A stretch of DNA of 64,000 bases, taken from contig CAJJBX010000021.1 of assembly GCA_905182555.1 (NCBI GenBank), positions 1-64,000 of the forward strand, in the 5' to 3' direction. Shown one piece after another: positions 17,484 to 28,220 of the stretch. Below the pieces are notes generated by a model. It saw only the letters and a program-made list of their open reading frames with translations. It made no database searches and had not been told where the DNA came from. This DNA comes from an uncultured Ilumatobacter sp. (GTDB lineage Bacteria; Actinomycetota; Acidimicrobiia; Acidimicrobiales; Ilumatobacteraceae). How positions within the stretch are numbered: position 1 is the first letter of the stretch; the number at the start of each line of letters is the position of its first letter. A program made the position numbers and the translations under genes.

Positions 17484-18429
17484 GAGAGCTCTGCCACGAC
17501 GTCGTTCGCGATGAGGTCGAGGTGGTCGAGGTCGGCAAGATCCAGTACCTGCAGATACAAGCGTTCGGCGCCCGCCTCGCGCCACGATCGCATTCGCTCG
17601 GCGACTTCGGCTGGGGTGCCGCACAGGCCATTGTCGCGCAATTCGCCAGGCTCGCGTCCGAGTGCTGCTGCCCGCCGTTCGACTTCGGCCTCGTCGGCGC
17701 CGACGCAGACGATGAGCGCTGCCGAATAGACGAGCTCGTCAGGATCTCGATCGATGGCTGTGCATGCGGCCCGGACACGGCTGGTTTGCTCGACGAAGAA
17801 CTCGCGGTGACAAACGGCGTGTTGAACTCGGCGGCGTATTTGGCCGCGAGTGCCGGTGTGCGCTTCGGGCCGCCGCCGCCAATGACAATGGGAGGTGCGA
17901 GCTGAGCTGGCTTGGGAAGGGCCGGCGAGTCGGTGATCGGATAATGCCCGCCGGGCTTTGAGTAGGTCGCACCAGCAGGCGTCGCCCACATACCGGTGAT
18001 CAGCTGGAGCTGTTCTTCAAGGCGGTCGAACCGTTCGCCGAGTTCGGGGAACGGGATGCCGTAGGCCTCGTGCTCGGCGGCGAACCAGCCAGCGCCAAGC
18101 CCGAGGTCGACGCGGCCGCCTGACATTTGGTCGACCTGCGCCACGCTGATGGCCAGCGGTCCGGGCTGGCGGAAAGTCGCCGACGACACGAGCGTGCCGA
18201 GCCGAATGGTGGAGGTGTCGCGGGCGAGGCCGGCGAGCGTGATCCACGCATCGGTCGGGCCCGGCAGACCGTCGCCGTCGCCCATCACCAAGTAGTGATC
18301 GCTTCGGAAGAACGCGCCGTAGCCGAGCTTTTCGGCGCGCTGCGCAACAGCGAGTAGGTCGTCGTACAAGGCCCCTTGCTGAGGTTCAGTGAAGATGCGG
18401 AGATCAGTAATGTTGAGCGATTCGTTCAC
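17480..18429 (-). CDS. LLM-class F420-dependent oxidoreductase, one frameshift
   Basis: Luciferase-like enzyme of about 316 residues. It shows LGYGAFFRSDHYLVMG, LGTLVSSATFRQPGPLA, GRVDLGLGAGWF and APPIVIGGGGPKRTP. The frame is lost at an A run at 17812-17814 (T run on the coding strand). Adding one T joins EFNTPF to CHREFFVEQTSRVRAAC and the rest of the protein, which ends LIANDVVAELS. This is almost certainly a sequencing error. The stop overlaps the amidohydrolase ATG. It starts at GTG 18429. Confidence 0.82.
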
Positions 18430-18459
18430 CGACGCAGACTACGCGGCCGCCCGGCCTAC

Positions 18460-19608
<1,149 letters not shown>

Positions 19609-19627
19609 CGTGGCCAAGGCTAACTGA

Positions 19628-21239
19628 TCAGCCGCGAACGACTTCGCTGCGACGCAAGACGAGGAACCAGGTCAGCGTTGCCGACACTGCGACCAGGACG
19701 AGCGAGGCGGCGCCGGTCTCGGCATAGAAACCTTCTTCGTAAGACGACCAGATCTCTGTGGTCAGCGTTGAGAAGCCGATGGGCGAGAGAAGGAGCGTTG
19801 CAGGGAGCTCTTTGAGCGTCGAGAGCATGACGAGGCCGCCGCCGGCAACCAGGCCAGGGCGCATCAAAGCGAAGTCGACCTGGAAGAAGCGCCGGATCGG
19901 GTTCGATTCGAGTAGCCGACTGGATTCGCGAAGGGCATGCGGGATAGCGCGCACAGCCGACTCGGTACTCGCCAGCGCCTGGCTGCCGAAGTGGATGACA
20001 TAGGCGATGATCAGCAATGCACTGGTTTGGTAGAGCCCCTTAAGTACGGGGGTGTTCAAGGTGAATACGGCAAGGGCGAGAGCAATCACAAGGCCGGGAA
20101 TCGCAAAGCCCACGATCACCGAAACGGCAGCGATGTCGGAACTGCGATGCGGCCGCCGCGTCGTGGCGATTGCAATTGGCATCACGACCGCAACGGCGAG
20201 CACGGCAGCGATGACTGCGACGGTCGCGGTGCTGATGGCGGGCTGCATGAGGTCGTTGATCGACACGCGACCCCCGGCGATACCGCGTTGCGCCCAGGTG
20301 GCAAGGCTCGCGATCGGGATGACAAGGCACAGACACAGGCAGAACGGCGTCGTTCGTTCTACGTCGCACTGACCCGCGCCCGCAATCGCTTGATCCTTGT
20401 CGGGTCCCATACCAACAAGGCCTCAGTGAGCGTAACGGGGCACCTCGAAGTCAGCACAACGGCCTCAAAAAGCACAATGGGTGGCATGTGGCTCGAAGGA
20501 TTACGAAGCTTGTCTCATGAGGCGGGTGCAGAGGAATCGCCTTGGTTGCTGGCGAAGGATTTGGACAGCGCCGAACTCGCTCCTTACGACAAGAGAACCC
20601 TCTCTGTGGACCCCTTTGCTCTGCTTAATGATGCGCAATTAGGAGAACATTCTGTCGCTTCGCTTCGAGGCTGGACCGCAACGCGATGAGCCGGGCCGCG
20701 ACCGGAAGGTAGACGTACGGGTAGGTGAATGCCGTCAGGACAAGCCACGCTGCTCCCAGGCCGCGAAAGCGCCGCGGCGGAGTGATGCCAATGGCAGATA
20801 ATGCGTCGTGGATGATGCCATTGGGTGCGAGGCCAGCAATGAACGCCGCAGCTCCGACGAAGGACGGAAGGACGAGGGGAAGGACCAGAGCAATCCGCCA
20901 GAAGCGTTGCCCTCGAAGATCGGTGCGAGTAACGAGCCAGGCGAGCGCAGTGCCAACGATTGCAGCCGACACCGAGACAAGGACGGACAGTTGCACTGTG
21001 CGCCAGAGGGGTCCAGGTACCTCTTTCGCGACGTTGGCAAGGTCACCGCCGAGCCGAACGGTGCGCCAGACAACGAAGCCGGCGGGGCCGGCAAAACCGG
21101 CACCGATCAGCAGCCCGAGCAAGCGACTCGGGGTGACCCAACTTGAGCGTCTGGCCCCAGAGGTGACGCGACGTTTCGATCGTTCGTCGCTCGGCGCCGC
21201 CTCAGCGACGTCGAGATGGAAGTCGACCACCGGGTCCAA
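19628..21239 (-). pseudogene. fbpB: Iron(III) ABC transporter permease interrupted by a foreign segment
   Basis: FbpB permeases have twelve membrane helices in two similar halves. The N-terminal half is present at 20670-21239 (GPAGFVVWRTVRL, ALAWLVTRTDLRGQ, YVYLPVAARLIALRSSLE). The C-terminal half is at 19628-20335 (LVIPIASLATW, AIPGLVIALALAVF, AIPHALRESSRLLESN, SPIGFSTLTTEIW). The part between, which should encode the EAA-like loop of the first half and following helices, is replaced by about 330 bp of helicase-like sequence on the other strand. As written it makes no functional permease. Either the locus is disrupted or the assembly is chimeric. Confidence 0.8.
20338..20668 (+). pseudogene. 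UvrD/RecB-type helicase C-terminal fragment inside the permease
   Basis: The plus strand reads ERRRSFYVALTRARNRLILV, the motif VI region of superfamily I (UvrD/PcrA/RecB-like) helicases, followed by about 85 residues (HEAGAEESPWLLAKDLD, LSVDPFALLNDAQ) without a stop until permease sequence resumes. No other part of a helicase gene is present. Base composition appears less GC-rich than the flanks (for example GGAGAACATTCTG near the right end), suggesting a different source genome. Both ends fall within permease coding sequence. Confidence 0.7.
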
Positions 21240-21242
21240 TCG

Positions 21243-22274
21243 TCAGCTTTCGAGACCAGACTCAGCAATGAGGGCACGTGTGGCCTCGAGCCCGCCTGCG
21301 AGATCTTCGAAGGCGATGCCTCCGGCATTGCTGACGTCACTGCTGAAATTGATCGGTGGCACGTTGTTAGCAGGTGACTCGCCGATGGCCAGTGGGTACT
21401 CGAAAGTCTTGGTGGCGAAGTACTGCTGTCCGCTTGACCCGAGTAGGAAGTCGATGAGCTGGGCTGCGGGCTCGACATCGTCGGCGTCGGCGAGGATTGC
21501 GGCGCCAGTGATGATGAGCACAGCCCCCGGATCGTCGGCGGCGAACACATGGTTGGCGGATGGCTGATCGGGGTTTTCTGCCAGTGCTCGGTAGTTGTAG
21601 TAGTGGTTGACGAGGCCGGTGTCGACCTCGCCGCGGCCAACAGCAGCAACAATGGAATTGTTGTTGGCATAGAGCACCGGGTCGTTGGCATCGAGTGCCT
21701 TGAGCCATTCGAGGGTGTTTGTGTCGCCCTGCGTGGCGCGCATTGCGGTGACGAAATCTTGGAACGAACCATTGGCCGGTGCGACGCCGACACGGCCTTT
21801 CCACTGCGGATTGGTCATGTCGAAGACACTGCTCGGGAGATCGGCCGGGTCGACGGCGTCGGTGTTGTAGACCAGCACACGCTGGCGGCCAGAGAATCCG
21901 ACCCAGCTGCCACCGTCGTCGCGCACGTTGTCGGGTACGAGGGCCAAGGTCGAATCGGGCACTACACCGAGGCGGCTGCGTTCTTCGAGGAAGCCCATCG
22001 AGCCGGGGCTCTGTGAGAGGAAGACATCGGCTGCGATTTCGCCAGCCTCGCCCTCTTCATCGATCAACAATGCGAGGTCAGCGGATTTGCCGAATTTGAC
22101 CTCGACGGAAATCCCGCTGGCCTCTTCGAATTCATCGATAATCGGCTGGATCAACTTCTCGCCTCGGCCAGAATACAGCGTGATCCCGGCGTCGTTGCCC
22201 CCGCAGGATGCGGCCAGCAGGCTGATTGTTGCCAGAGTGGCAGCGACTCGTACACAGTTTCGAGAAGGTGACAT
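21243..22274 (-). CDS. fbpA: Iron(III) ABC transporter substrate-binding lipoprotein
   Basis: Extracellular solute-binding protein of 343 residues. The lipobox LLAASCGG gives a lipid anchor. ITLYSGRGEKLIQPIIDEFE, VFLSQSPGSMGFLEE and VGVAPANGSFQDFVTAMR are typical of the FbpA/FutA family. The double tyrosine in VNHYYNYRAL is the expected iron-binding pair. It is first in the fbpABC-like order; its stop lies 3 bp from the TTG start of the permease. The promoter discussed at 22282-22312 would give a leaderless message. Confidence 0.88.
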   Translation of the reverse strand: MSPSRNCVRVAATLATISLLAASCGGNDAGITLYSGRGEKLIQPIIDEFEEASGISVEVKFGKSADLALLIDEEGEAGEIAADVFLSQSPGSMGFLEERSRLGVVPDSTLALVPDNVRDDGGSWVGFSGRQRVLVYNTDAVDPADLPSSVFDMTNPQWKGRVGVAPANGSFQDFVTAMRATQGDTNTLEWLKALDANDPVLYANNNSIVAAVGRGEVDTGLVNHYYNYRALAENPDQPSANHVFAADDPGAVLIITGAAILADADDVEPAAQLIDFLLGSSGQQYFATKTFEYPLAIGESPANNVPPINFSSDVSNAGGIAFEDLAGGLEATRALIAESGLES

Positions 22275-22281
22275 GCCCGCG

Positions 22282-22312
22282 AGTGTAGGCAGCTCCTTTC
22301 GGAATGTGTCAA
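22282..22312 (-). promoter_or_regulatory. Candidate leaderless promoter of fbpA
   Basis: On the minus strand TTGACA (22307-22312) is followed after 19 bp by TACACT (22282-22287). Transcription would start at about 22275, one base before the fbpA ATG at 22274, which fits the leaderless mRNAs common in Actinomycetota. TTAGGT a few bases upstream of the -35 resembles a half site of DtxR/IdeR iron boxes, but I see no convincing second half. Confidence 0.35.
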
Positions 22313-22377
22313 GCACACCTAACAATCGGGCGTGACCGGTGTCAACGTGTGATCGACAGTGGAAGTACGCTGGGCCT

Positions 22378-23262
22378 ATGGAGAATTTCGTGGTGGAGCG
22401 CTGGTCGCCTGCGCTCGGCGCTGAAGTGCGCTGTCTCGACCTCGACGCCGCATTGCGCGGGAGCGACGCACAGATCGACGAAGTCGTCGATGCGCTGTAC
22501 GGGGCGCTCATCGAACATCAGGTGCTGTTTCTTCGCGATCAACCGCTCTCGCCCGAGATGCATGTCGAACTCGGTCGGCGGCTCGGCAAACTCGCGCCGC
22601 GCCATCACAGCTACACGACCCTCGATGGCAACGATGATGTCGCTGTGCTCACCTGGGAACCGGGCGACCGTCCCGATGCGTCCGAGTGGCATACCGACAT
22701 GACGTTCCGTCCGAAGCCGCCATTCGCCTCGATTCTCAAGGCGATCGAGCTGCCGCCGGTTGGCGGCGACACACTGTGGGCCAGCATGTATTCGGTGTAC
22801 GACTCTCTGGACACCGGCTTCAGGTCCGACCTGGAAGGCATGGAGATCTGCCACGACCCAGGGCAGTTCCGAAACGGGGCGTACGAGCGCGGCGGCAACC
22901 AGGGGATTACCGACATGCTGGCCGAAGCTGGTTCGGCGGTGTGGCCGATTGTGTCGCATCACCCGGTCACAGGGCGTCCCTACATCAACGTGAGCGAGTC
23001 AAATTCTCGTTGGATCATGGGAACAGGTGCCGCCGAGTCGCAACGGATCGTCAACTACCTGCTCGAATCGATCAACCGGCCCGACCACCAGGTGCGTCTG
23101 CGCTGGCAGCCGAACACGATTGCCATCTGGGACAATCGGGCATCGCAGCACTACGCCGTTGCCGACTACCCGAAGTATCGCCGCACGATGCACCGCGTTG
23201 CCGTCGACACCGACCGCCGCCACGAAGCCTCCCTCGCAATCCGCGACACCGCCACTGCCTGA
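22378..23262 (+). CDS. TauD/TfdA-family Fe(II)/2-oxoglutarate dioxygenase
   Basis: Non-heme iron oxygenase of 294 residues. The facial-triad start HTD is seen in SEWHTDMTFRPKPP. The distal histidine and the 2-oxoglutarate-binding arginine are in YRRTMHRVAVDT. LYGALIEHQVLFLRDQPL and WDNRASQHYAVADY are family landmarks. Members hydroxylate taurine, aryloxyacids, alkyl sulfates or other acids; the substrate is not evident. It starts at ATG 22378, divergent from fbpA, and is followed by a PLP decarboxylase 48 bp downstream, possibly co-transcribed. Confidence 0.88.
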   Translation: MENFVVERWSPALGAEVRCLDLDAALRGSDAQIDEVVDALYGALIEHQVLFLRDQPLSPEMHVELGRRLGKLAPRHHSYTTLDGNDDVAVLTWEPGDRPDASEWHTDMTFRPKPPFASILKAIELPPVGGDTLWASMYSVYDSLDTGFRSDLEGMEICHDPGQFRNGAYERGGNQGITDMLAEAGSAVWPIVSHHPVTGRPYINVSESNSRWIMGTGAAESQRIVNYLLESINRPDHQVRLRWQPNTIAIWDNRASQHYAVADYPKYRRTMHRVAVDTDRRHEASLAIRDTATA

Positions 23263-23310
23263 TCGGCGGCGCGGTGCCGTGCTTCACGGCAACCTGCGCG
23301 ACACTTGTCC

Positions 23311-24561
23311 ATGGCAGCTTTGGGTCAACAAGGACGTCCGGTCGATGAAGTCATCGCTGAGCTCACGGAGAAACGGGCCGGTGACGTCAAGTGGGCCGAC
23401 GGCAAAACCTTTGGCATGGTTTACGACGGTGGCCCCACAGTTCATGAGGTCGCCGAGCAGGCAGCGCGGCTGTATCTCCATGAGAACGCGCTCAACACAC
23501 AAGCGTTTCCGTCGCTCCGACACATCCAGTCCGAAGTTGTTGGTTGGACGGCCGACTTACTCAACGGTGACGAGAACACGTCGGGCTTCCTGACGAGCGG
23601 CGGTACCGAGTCGATTCTTTGCGGCGTACTTGCCGCCCGAAAGCGGGCCCTTGCCGAACGTGGCGTCACCGAACCCGAGATGGTGCTGCCCGAAACTGCA
23701 CATGCTGCGTTCCATAAGGCTGCCGACAATTTCGGTCTGAAGGTCCACAAGATTCCGGTTCACGCCGACTACACCGCCAACGTCGAAGCCATGGCCAATG
23801 CCGTCGGGCCAAACACGGTACTTGTCGTTGGATCTGCGCCGCAGTATCCGCAGGGAGTGCAAGACGACATCCCGGCGATCGCTGCGCTCGCCAAGTCGGT
23901 CGGAGCGAACTGCCACGTTGACGCATGTATGGGCGGCTTCGTGCTCCCCTTCGCCGAGCGGCTTGGGCGCGAGGTGCAGCCCTGGGACTTCCGAGTTGAC
24001 GGAGTCACCACGATCTCTGCCGACATCCACAAGCTCGGCTATGCACCGAAGGGCGTATCGGTGATCTTGCACGACACGAAGGAATCTCGAAAGTACCAGA
24101 CCTTTGTTTTCGACGACTGGCTCGGTGGCTTCTATGCCTCACCGAACATGCAGGGGACTCGGTCGGGTCTACCGATGGCGTGTGCGTGGGCCGTGATGCA
24201 GCACCTGGGGACCGACGGCTATGTCGAATTGACGAGGCAGACGCTGATCAATGCTGATCTGATGCGAGCCGGGATCATGGGCATCGAGGGCATCCGAGTC
24301 CTCGGTGACGGCGAGTTTCACTTGATTGCCATGGCGGCGGAAGCTGGGAGCGGTATCGACGTGTTTGCGCTCGGTGACGCACTGCTTGCCAAGGGTTGGT
24401 ACCACGATCGCCAGACACCGCCCGACAACCTGCACTCGACGGTGAGCAACACGAATACCGGCGTCATTGAGGACTACCTTGCCGACCTCGCCGAGTGCGT
24501 TTCAGCCGTGCGCGGTACAAGCACCGAAGACCGCAGCACCACCTACGCAACTCTGGAATAG
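23311..24561 (+). CDS. PLP-dependent decarboxylase / sphingosine-1-phosphate-lyase-like enzyme
   Basis: Group II PLP enzyme of 416 residues. FLTSGGTESILCGVLAAR binds the phosphate, HVDACMGGF supplies the cofactor-contacting aspartate, and ISADIHKLGYAPKG carries the Schiff-base lysine. The overall pattern, including FPSLRHIQSEVV near residue 70, is closest to sphingosine-1-phosphate lyases and related decarboxylases. Phosphoethanolamine- or amino-acid-derived substrates are possible. It probably shares a transcript with the upstream TauD gene and is convergent with a FadD gene. Confidence 0.82.
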   Translation: MAALGQQGRPVDEVIAELTEKRAGDVKWADGKTFGMVYDGGPTVHEVAEQAARLYLHENALNTQAFPSLRHIQSEVVGWTADLLNGDENTSGFLTSGGTESILCGVLAARKRALAERGVTEPEMVLPETAHAAFHKAADNFGLKVHKIPVHADYTANVEAMANAVGPNTVLVVGSAPQYPQGVQDDIPAIAALAKSVGANCHVDACMGGFVLPFAERLGREVQPWDFRVDGVTTISADIHKLGYAPKGVSVILHDTKESRKYQTFVFDDWLGGFYASPNMQGTRSGLPMACAWAVMQHLGTDGYVELTRQTLINADLMRAGIMGIEGIRVLGDGEFHLIAMAAEAGSGIDVFALGDALLAKGWYHDRQTPPDNLHSTVSNTNTGVIEDYLADLAECVSAVRGTSTEDRSTTYATLE

Positions 24562-24616
24562 GCGGCGGCGCGTACACCCTCGAGGGTCACATTGTGCCTG
24601 ACACAGTGTGACCGCT

Positions 24617-26161
24617 TCAGTTGATGAGCTTGGTGTGGCCTTGCCAGAAAGGCTCACGGAGCTTGAATTTCTGGAGTTTTCCGGTGGCGGTCCGAGCCAG
24701 CTCGCTGCGGAACTCGACCTTCTTCGGGCACTTGTATCCGGCGAGCTTGGTTTTGGTCCAGGCGATCACGTCGGCTTCGGTGAGTGAACTGCCGGGTGTT
24801 GTGACCACGAGTGCGGTGACGAGCTCGCCCCACTTCTCGTCGGGGATGCCGATGACCGCAACCTCGGTGACGTCGGCGTGCTGGAAGATCGCGTCCTCAA
24901 CTTCGATCGACGACACGTTCTCGCCGCCTGTGATGATCACGTCCTTCTTGCGGTCGGCGATCGTGAGGTACGACTGGTCGTCGATAAAGCCTCCGTCACC
25001 GGTGTGGAAGCAGTCGTTGTAGATCGCTGCTGCGGTTTGGTCGGGCTGTTCCCAATAGCCGTCCATCACGACGTTGCTACGAGCAGTGATCTCGCCGGTT
25101 TCGGTGATGCCCATCGTGCATCCAATGGCCGGGACTCCGGCACGATTCAACTTCGTTGCCCGTTCGGTCGGTGTCAAATTGTCGAACTCGGCGCGCGGGC
25201 TGTTGATGGTCAGCAGAGGAGCGGTTTCGGTGAGCCCGTAAATCTGATGAAAGGTCCATCCAAGCTCGGTCTCGGTCCGCTCGATCGTCTTCGTCGGCGG
25301 TGGTGCTCCAGCCACGACGATGCGGACGCGACCGCTGCCAGGTATCGGCTGACCCGTAGCCGCGAGTTCTGCCGCAGCATCGAGAATCATGTTGAGCACA
25401 GCAGGTGCGCCGCACATCAGCGTGACTCCGTGTTCCTCGACGCGACGAAGGATCTCGTGGCCGTCGATCTTGCGCTGAATGATGTGCTTGCCGCCCATGC
25501 CACTGACGGCGTAAAGCATGCCCCATCCATTGCAGTGGAATTGCGGAAGCGTGTGCAGGTACACGTCGCGATCGTTGACGCCCATGTGCCAGCCGAACGT
25601 CGATGCGTTGAGCCACAGGTTGCGGTGCGTCAGCTGCACGCCCTTTGGCCGTGCAGTGGTGCCTGAGGTGTAGTTGATTGTGGCCGTCGCATCTTCGTCG
25701 CCATCCCAAGCAGCGGGCTCGGTGCCGAACTTCATCAGTACGGCATCGCTCTCGGCGCCAATGATCAGCTTCGTCTCGCACTCGACGCTCGCCAGACCCT
25801 CAGCGAGTTCGGGGTCAATCAGCAGCACGCGGGCGCCGCTGTGCTCCATGATGTACTTGATTTCTTCGGCGACGAGTCGAAAGTTGATCGGCACGAGAAC
25901 TCGCCCGGAGCCTGAAACGCCGAAGAGTGCGGTGAGGAGCCGTGCGGAGTTATGGCTGACCATAGCGACTCGTTCGCCGACGCCGATGCCCATCGCATCG
26001 AGCCCTGCAGCCATCGCCTTGGCACGTTTGGCCATCTCGCCATAGGTCATCTCGCCCCACGACTCAGCTGGCTGATCGGGGTCGTCGACGACCGCAACCC
26101 GGTCGGGATAGACGAGCTCGGCTCGGTTCAAGAAGTCATTGACGGTGAGTGCGACTTTCAT
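24617..26161 (-). CDS. AMP-binding acyl-CoA ligase (FadD family)
   Basis: Adenylate-forming ligase of 514 residues that activates a carboxylic acid to acyl-AMP and then acyl-CoA. Core motifs: INYTSGTTARPKGVQ, IYGLTETAPL, FHTGDGGFIDDQ, DVIITGGENVSS and the C-terminal lysine in TATGKLQKFKL. The length suits a medium- or long-chain or aryl-acid ligase. It is not in an obvious operon: it is convergent with the PLP decarboxylase and 116 bp from the next gene on the same strand. Confidence 0.88.
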   Translation of the reverse strand: MKVALTVNDFLNRAELVYPDRVAVVDDPDQPAESWGEMTYGEMAKRAKAMAAGLDAMGIGVGERVAMVSHNSARLLTALFGVSGSGRVLVPINFRLVAEEIKYIMEHSGARVLLIDPELAEGLASVECETKLIIGAESDAVLMKFGTEPAAWDGDEDATATINYTSGTTARPKGVQLTHRNLWLNASTFGWHMGVNDRDVYLHTLPQFHCNGWGMLYAVSGMGGKHIIQRKIDGHEILRRVEEHGVTLMCGAPAVLNMILDAAAELAATGQPIPGSGRVRIVVAGAPPPTKTIERTETELGWTFHQIYGLTETAPLLTINSPRAEFDNLTPTERATKLNRAGVPAIGCTMGITETGEITARSNVVMDGYWEQPDQTAAAIYNDCFHTGDGGFIDDQSYLTIADRKKDVIITGGENVSSIEVEDAIFQHADVTEVAVIGIPDEKWGELVTALVVTTPGSSLTEADVIAWTKTKLAGYKCPKKVEFRSELARTATGKLQKFKLREPFWQGHTKLIN

Positions 26162-26277
26162 ACACCACCCACACTATGGCGGCGGTCACACGTGGCCCGA
26201 ACTGCGGCCACCTTTCGGCGATCTCGTGATCTGTCTGCGGACATCCGGCGCAAACAAATCACGCAAACGCCCGGGGC

Positions 26278-27348
26278 TCAGCGGGCGACTTGTTGGTAGC
26301 ACTCGACGGTGGCGTCGGCGGTGAATTCCCACGAGCATGCCGCAGCCCGTTCGGTGCCGAGTCGGACGAGCCGGGGTGCGTCGTTGAGTGCTGTGCGGAG
26401 TCCTGTAGCGATCGACTCGATGTCGGCTGGGTCAATGAGTACTGCGGCGCCACCGGCGGCTTCTTGGGTCGCCGTACCGCGGCTCGTGACCACCGGAGTG
26501 CCATGCGCCATTGCTTCGAGGACCGGCAGGCCGAACCCCTCGTGCAAGCTCGGGTACGCGAAGACCGAAGCGGTGACGTACAGGGCATCAAGGACGTCGG
26601 CGGGTACGTGGCCGAGAAACGTCACGTCGGCACTGGCAGGAACAGCGGCGTCGCCCCAGCCTGGCGCGCCCGCAACGACCAATGGCATGTCGATCATTGC
26701 GGTCGCTGCAGCGAGAGCAGCGAGGTTTTTGCGCGGTTCGACCGTGCCGACGAACAACACGAACTCGTCGGGTAGCAGGAGCGGCCGAAGCGTCTGCTCG
26801 GCGGCATCGGCATCGGTAACGAACGTGTTCACACCCAACGGCACGACGCGAATGGCGTTGGACGCGAAGCCCGCGTCGATCAATTCGCCCTTGGTGACCT
26901 CGGTCGGACAGATGACAAGGTCAGCAGACCGGCCGCGCTCCAACCCGCGGGTCATGACCTTGACACCGTGGCTGGTGAAACGTTCGGGGGAGTGCATGAA
27001 GGCGATGTCGTGAATCGTCACCACGTGGGGCGCGCAAGTCGCTCCCGGGATACTTGTCGTTGAATGGCAGACATCGACTGGGCCTGTGGCCCGCTCGACC
27101 AATGGCCACTCGAACCGGTTCCACGTCTCATAGAGCCAAGGACGCGCGATCGGAAGGTGCTCAACCGAAGTCGGTGGTTCGAAGCCTGGACGAGGAGCAG
27201 CACGGTGCCTGCCGGCAACACCGACCAGATCGATATCGGAACGCACGGCCAGTCGTTTGGCGACTTCGAGCGCCGCTACAGCGGTGCCGCCTGGGACGTC
27301 ATGCCAGCACTGTTCCAATGTGTAGGCGACGCGCAGCGGATCTGACAC
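26278..27348 (-). CDS. GT4-family glycosyltransferase
   Basis: GT-B fold glycosyltransferase of 356 residues. The N-terminal acceptor domain begins YTLEQCWHDVPGGTAVAALE. The donor domain has VVPLGVNTF, FVGTVEPRKNLAALAAA and SLHEGFGLPVLEAMAHGTP, the last containing the EX7E pair of GT4 enzymes. It probably transfers a sugar from a nucleotide donor to a cell-surface or lipid acceptor. No other cell-envelope genes are adjacent. Start is GTG 27348. Confidence 0.85.
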   Translation of the reverse strand: MSDPLRVAYTLEQCWHDVPGGTAVAALEVAKRLAVRSDIDLVGVAGRHRAAPRPGFEPPTSVEHLPIARPWLYETWNRFEWPLVERATGPVDVCHSTTSIPGATCAPHVVTIHDIAFMHSPERFTSHGVKVMTRGLERGRSADLVICPTEVTKGELIDAGFASNAIRVVPLGVNTFVTDADAAEQTLRPLLLPDEFVLFVGTVEPRKNLAALAAATAMIDMPLVVAGAPGWGDAAVPASADVTFLGHVPADVLDALYVTASVFAYPSLHEGFGLPVLEAMAHGTPVVTSRGTATQEAAGGAAVLIDPADIESIATGLRTALNDAPRLVRLGTERAAACSWEFTADATVECYQQVAR

Positions 27349-27455
27349 CGACCCATCATGCCAACCAGGACGGTCACCTGGGCGCGACCATCGGCCAGGG
27401 ACGGTTTCGTTCCATCGTGATGGCCGGGTCTACCAGGAGCGGCTCGGAGCATTGG

Positions 27456-27957
27456 CGGGGAACGTGAGCTGCCCGTTGTTGCCCATGCCAGGCTCGGTGC
27501 CACCAAACACAAAAGCAAGCGTAAGAGGCAAGAGATTTAGTGCCAGCGCCGGGGTCGTTACTGGTAACAGTGAGCTGTCCGATCGAGGGGTTCGACCGGT
27601 TCTTGGTGAAGTGCGGCGTGATTGCGGACACGGCAAAAACACCGAACTTTGCTGATGCCGTCAGCTTCTTCTTTCCTCGCGATCCGGGGGCGTTCGCTCA
27701 ACTGAACAGCGAGGCCAACGGGTTCCTCAGCGGGGGTTCTACAAGGTGGAATGGTTTTTCGTCGTGCCGGCAGGCGCATCAGCACCCTGGCAGTGTGCCT
27801 TCACCGTGGCGATCACCAAGGGTGGTGTCGAAGCCAACGAGACAGCAGTGGTCCCCGGGGTTCTGGCAGTGGTAGTTGCACCGTTTCGTACCCCTCTGCA
27901 GGATCCGAGACATTGATTCGTGCTGTGTCGCTGACTGACGGCGGGGTGCAAATGTAA
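27456..27957 (+). CDS. Possible secreted or surface protein, at least two frameshifts
   Basis: No family recognised. From 27540 one frame reads VTVSCPIEGFDRFLVKCGV and FPRDPGAFAQLNSEANGFLSG. A G run at 27732-27736 is one base short; correcting it continues FYKVEWFFVVPAGASAPWQC. A second G run at 27857-27860, also one short, leads to GSGSGSCTVSYPSAGSETL and ends DGGVQM at 27957. The joins at two G runs suggest a real gene with sequence errors. Paired cysteines and Gly/Ser/Thr-rich composition suggest export. The true start is not clear; the frame open upstream of 27540 (NVSCPLLPMPGS) may belong to it. Confidence 0.45.
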
Positions 27958-28220
27958 ACCGGGAATTTCCAACCCGACTCAGTGTTCTCGTCAGTGCTCT
28001 GGAAGTCACCGTCCGTGGACGGGCCGGGGCTCATTTCGTGCCGGCACGTTCACAGACGAATCAACGGGTGGGCGTAAGGGCGGCTTTCGATGCTCGTCCG
28101 GCACGTTGCTGGCGACTGCCAGCCAGAGCGCGATCGTGAGGCTGTCGAAGACCTGACCAGCACGCCCACCGCGTGTTGCGATACCGGTCGGCATCGGGCT
28201 GACTCGCTACGGTCGGCTGC
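27958..28220. other. Intergenic, no gene seen
   Basis: Between the frameshifted hypothetical gene and the LLM gene. Short open frames here show no recognisable protein features. It presumably holds the promoter of the LLM gene at 28221, but I see no clear -35/-10 pair. Confidence 0.5.

Noticed and set aside
20338-20668. Insertion sequence in the permease
   Set aside because: No inverted ends, target duplication or transposase; the insert is a helicase fragment replacing, not interrupting, permease codons.
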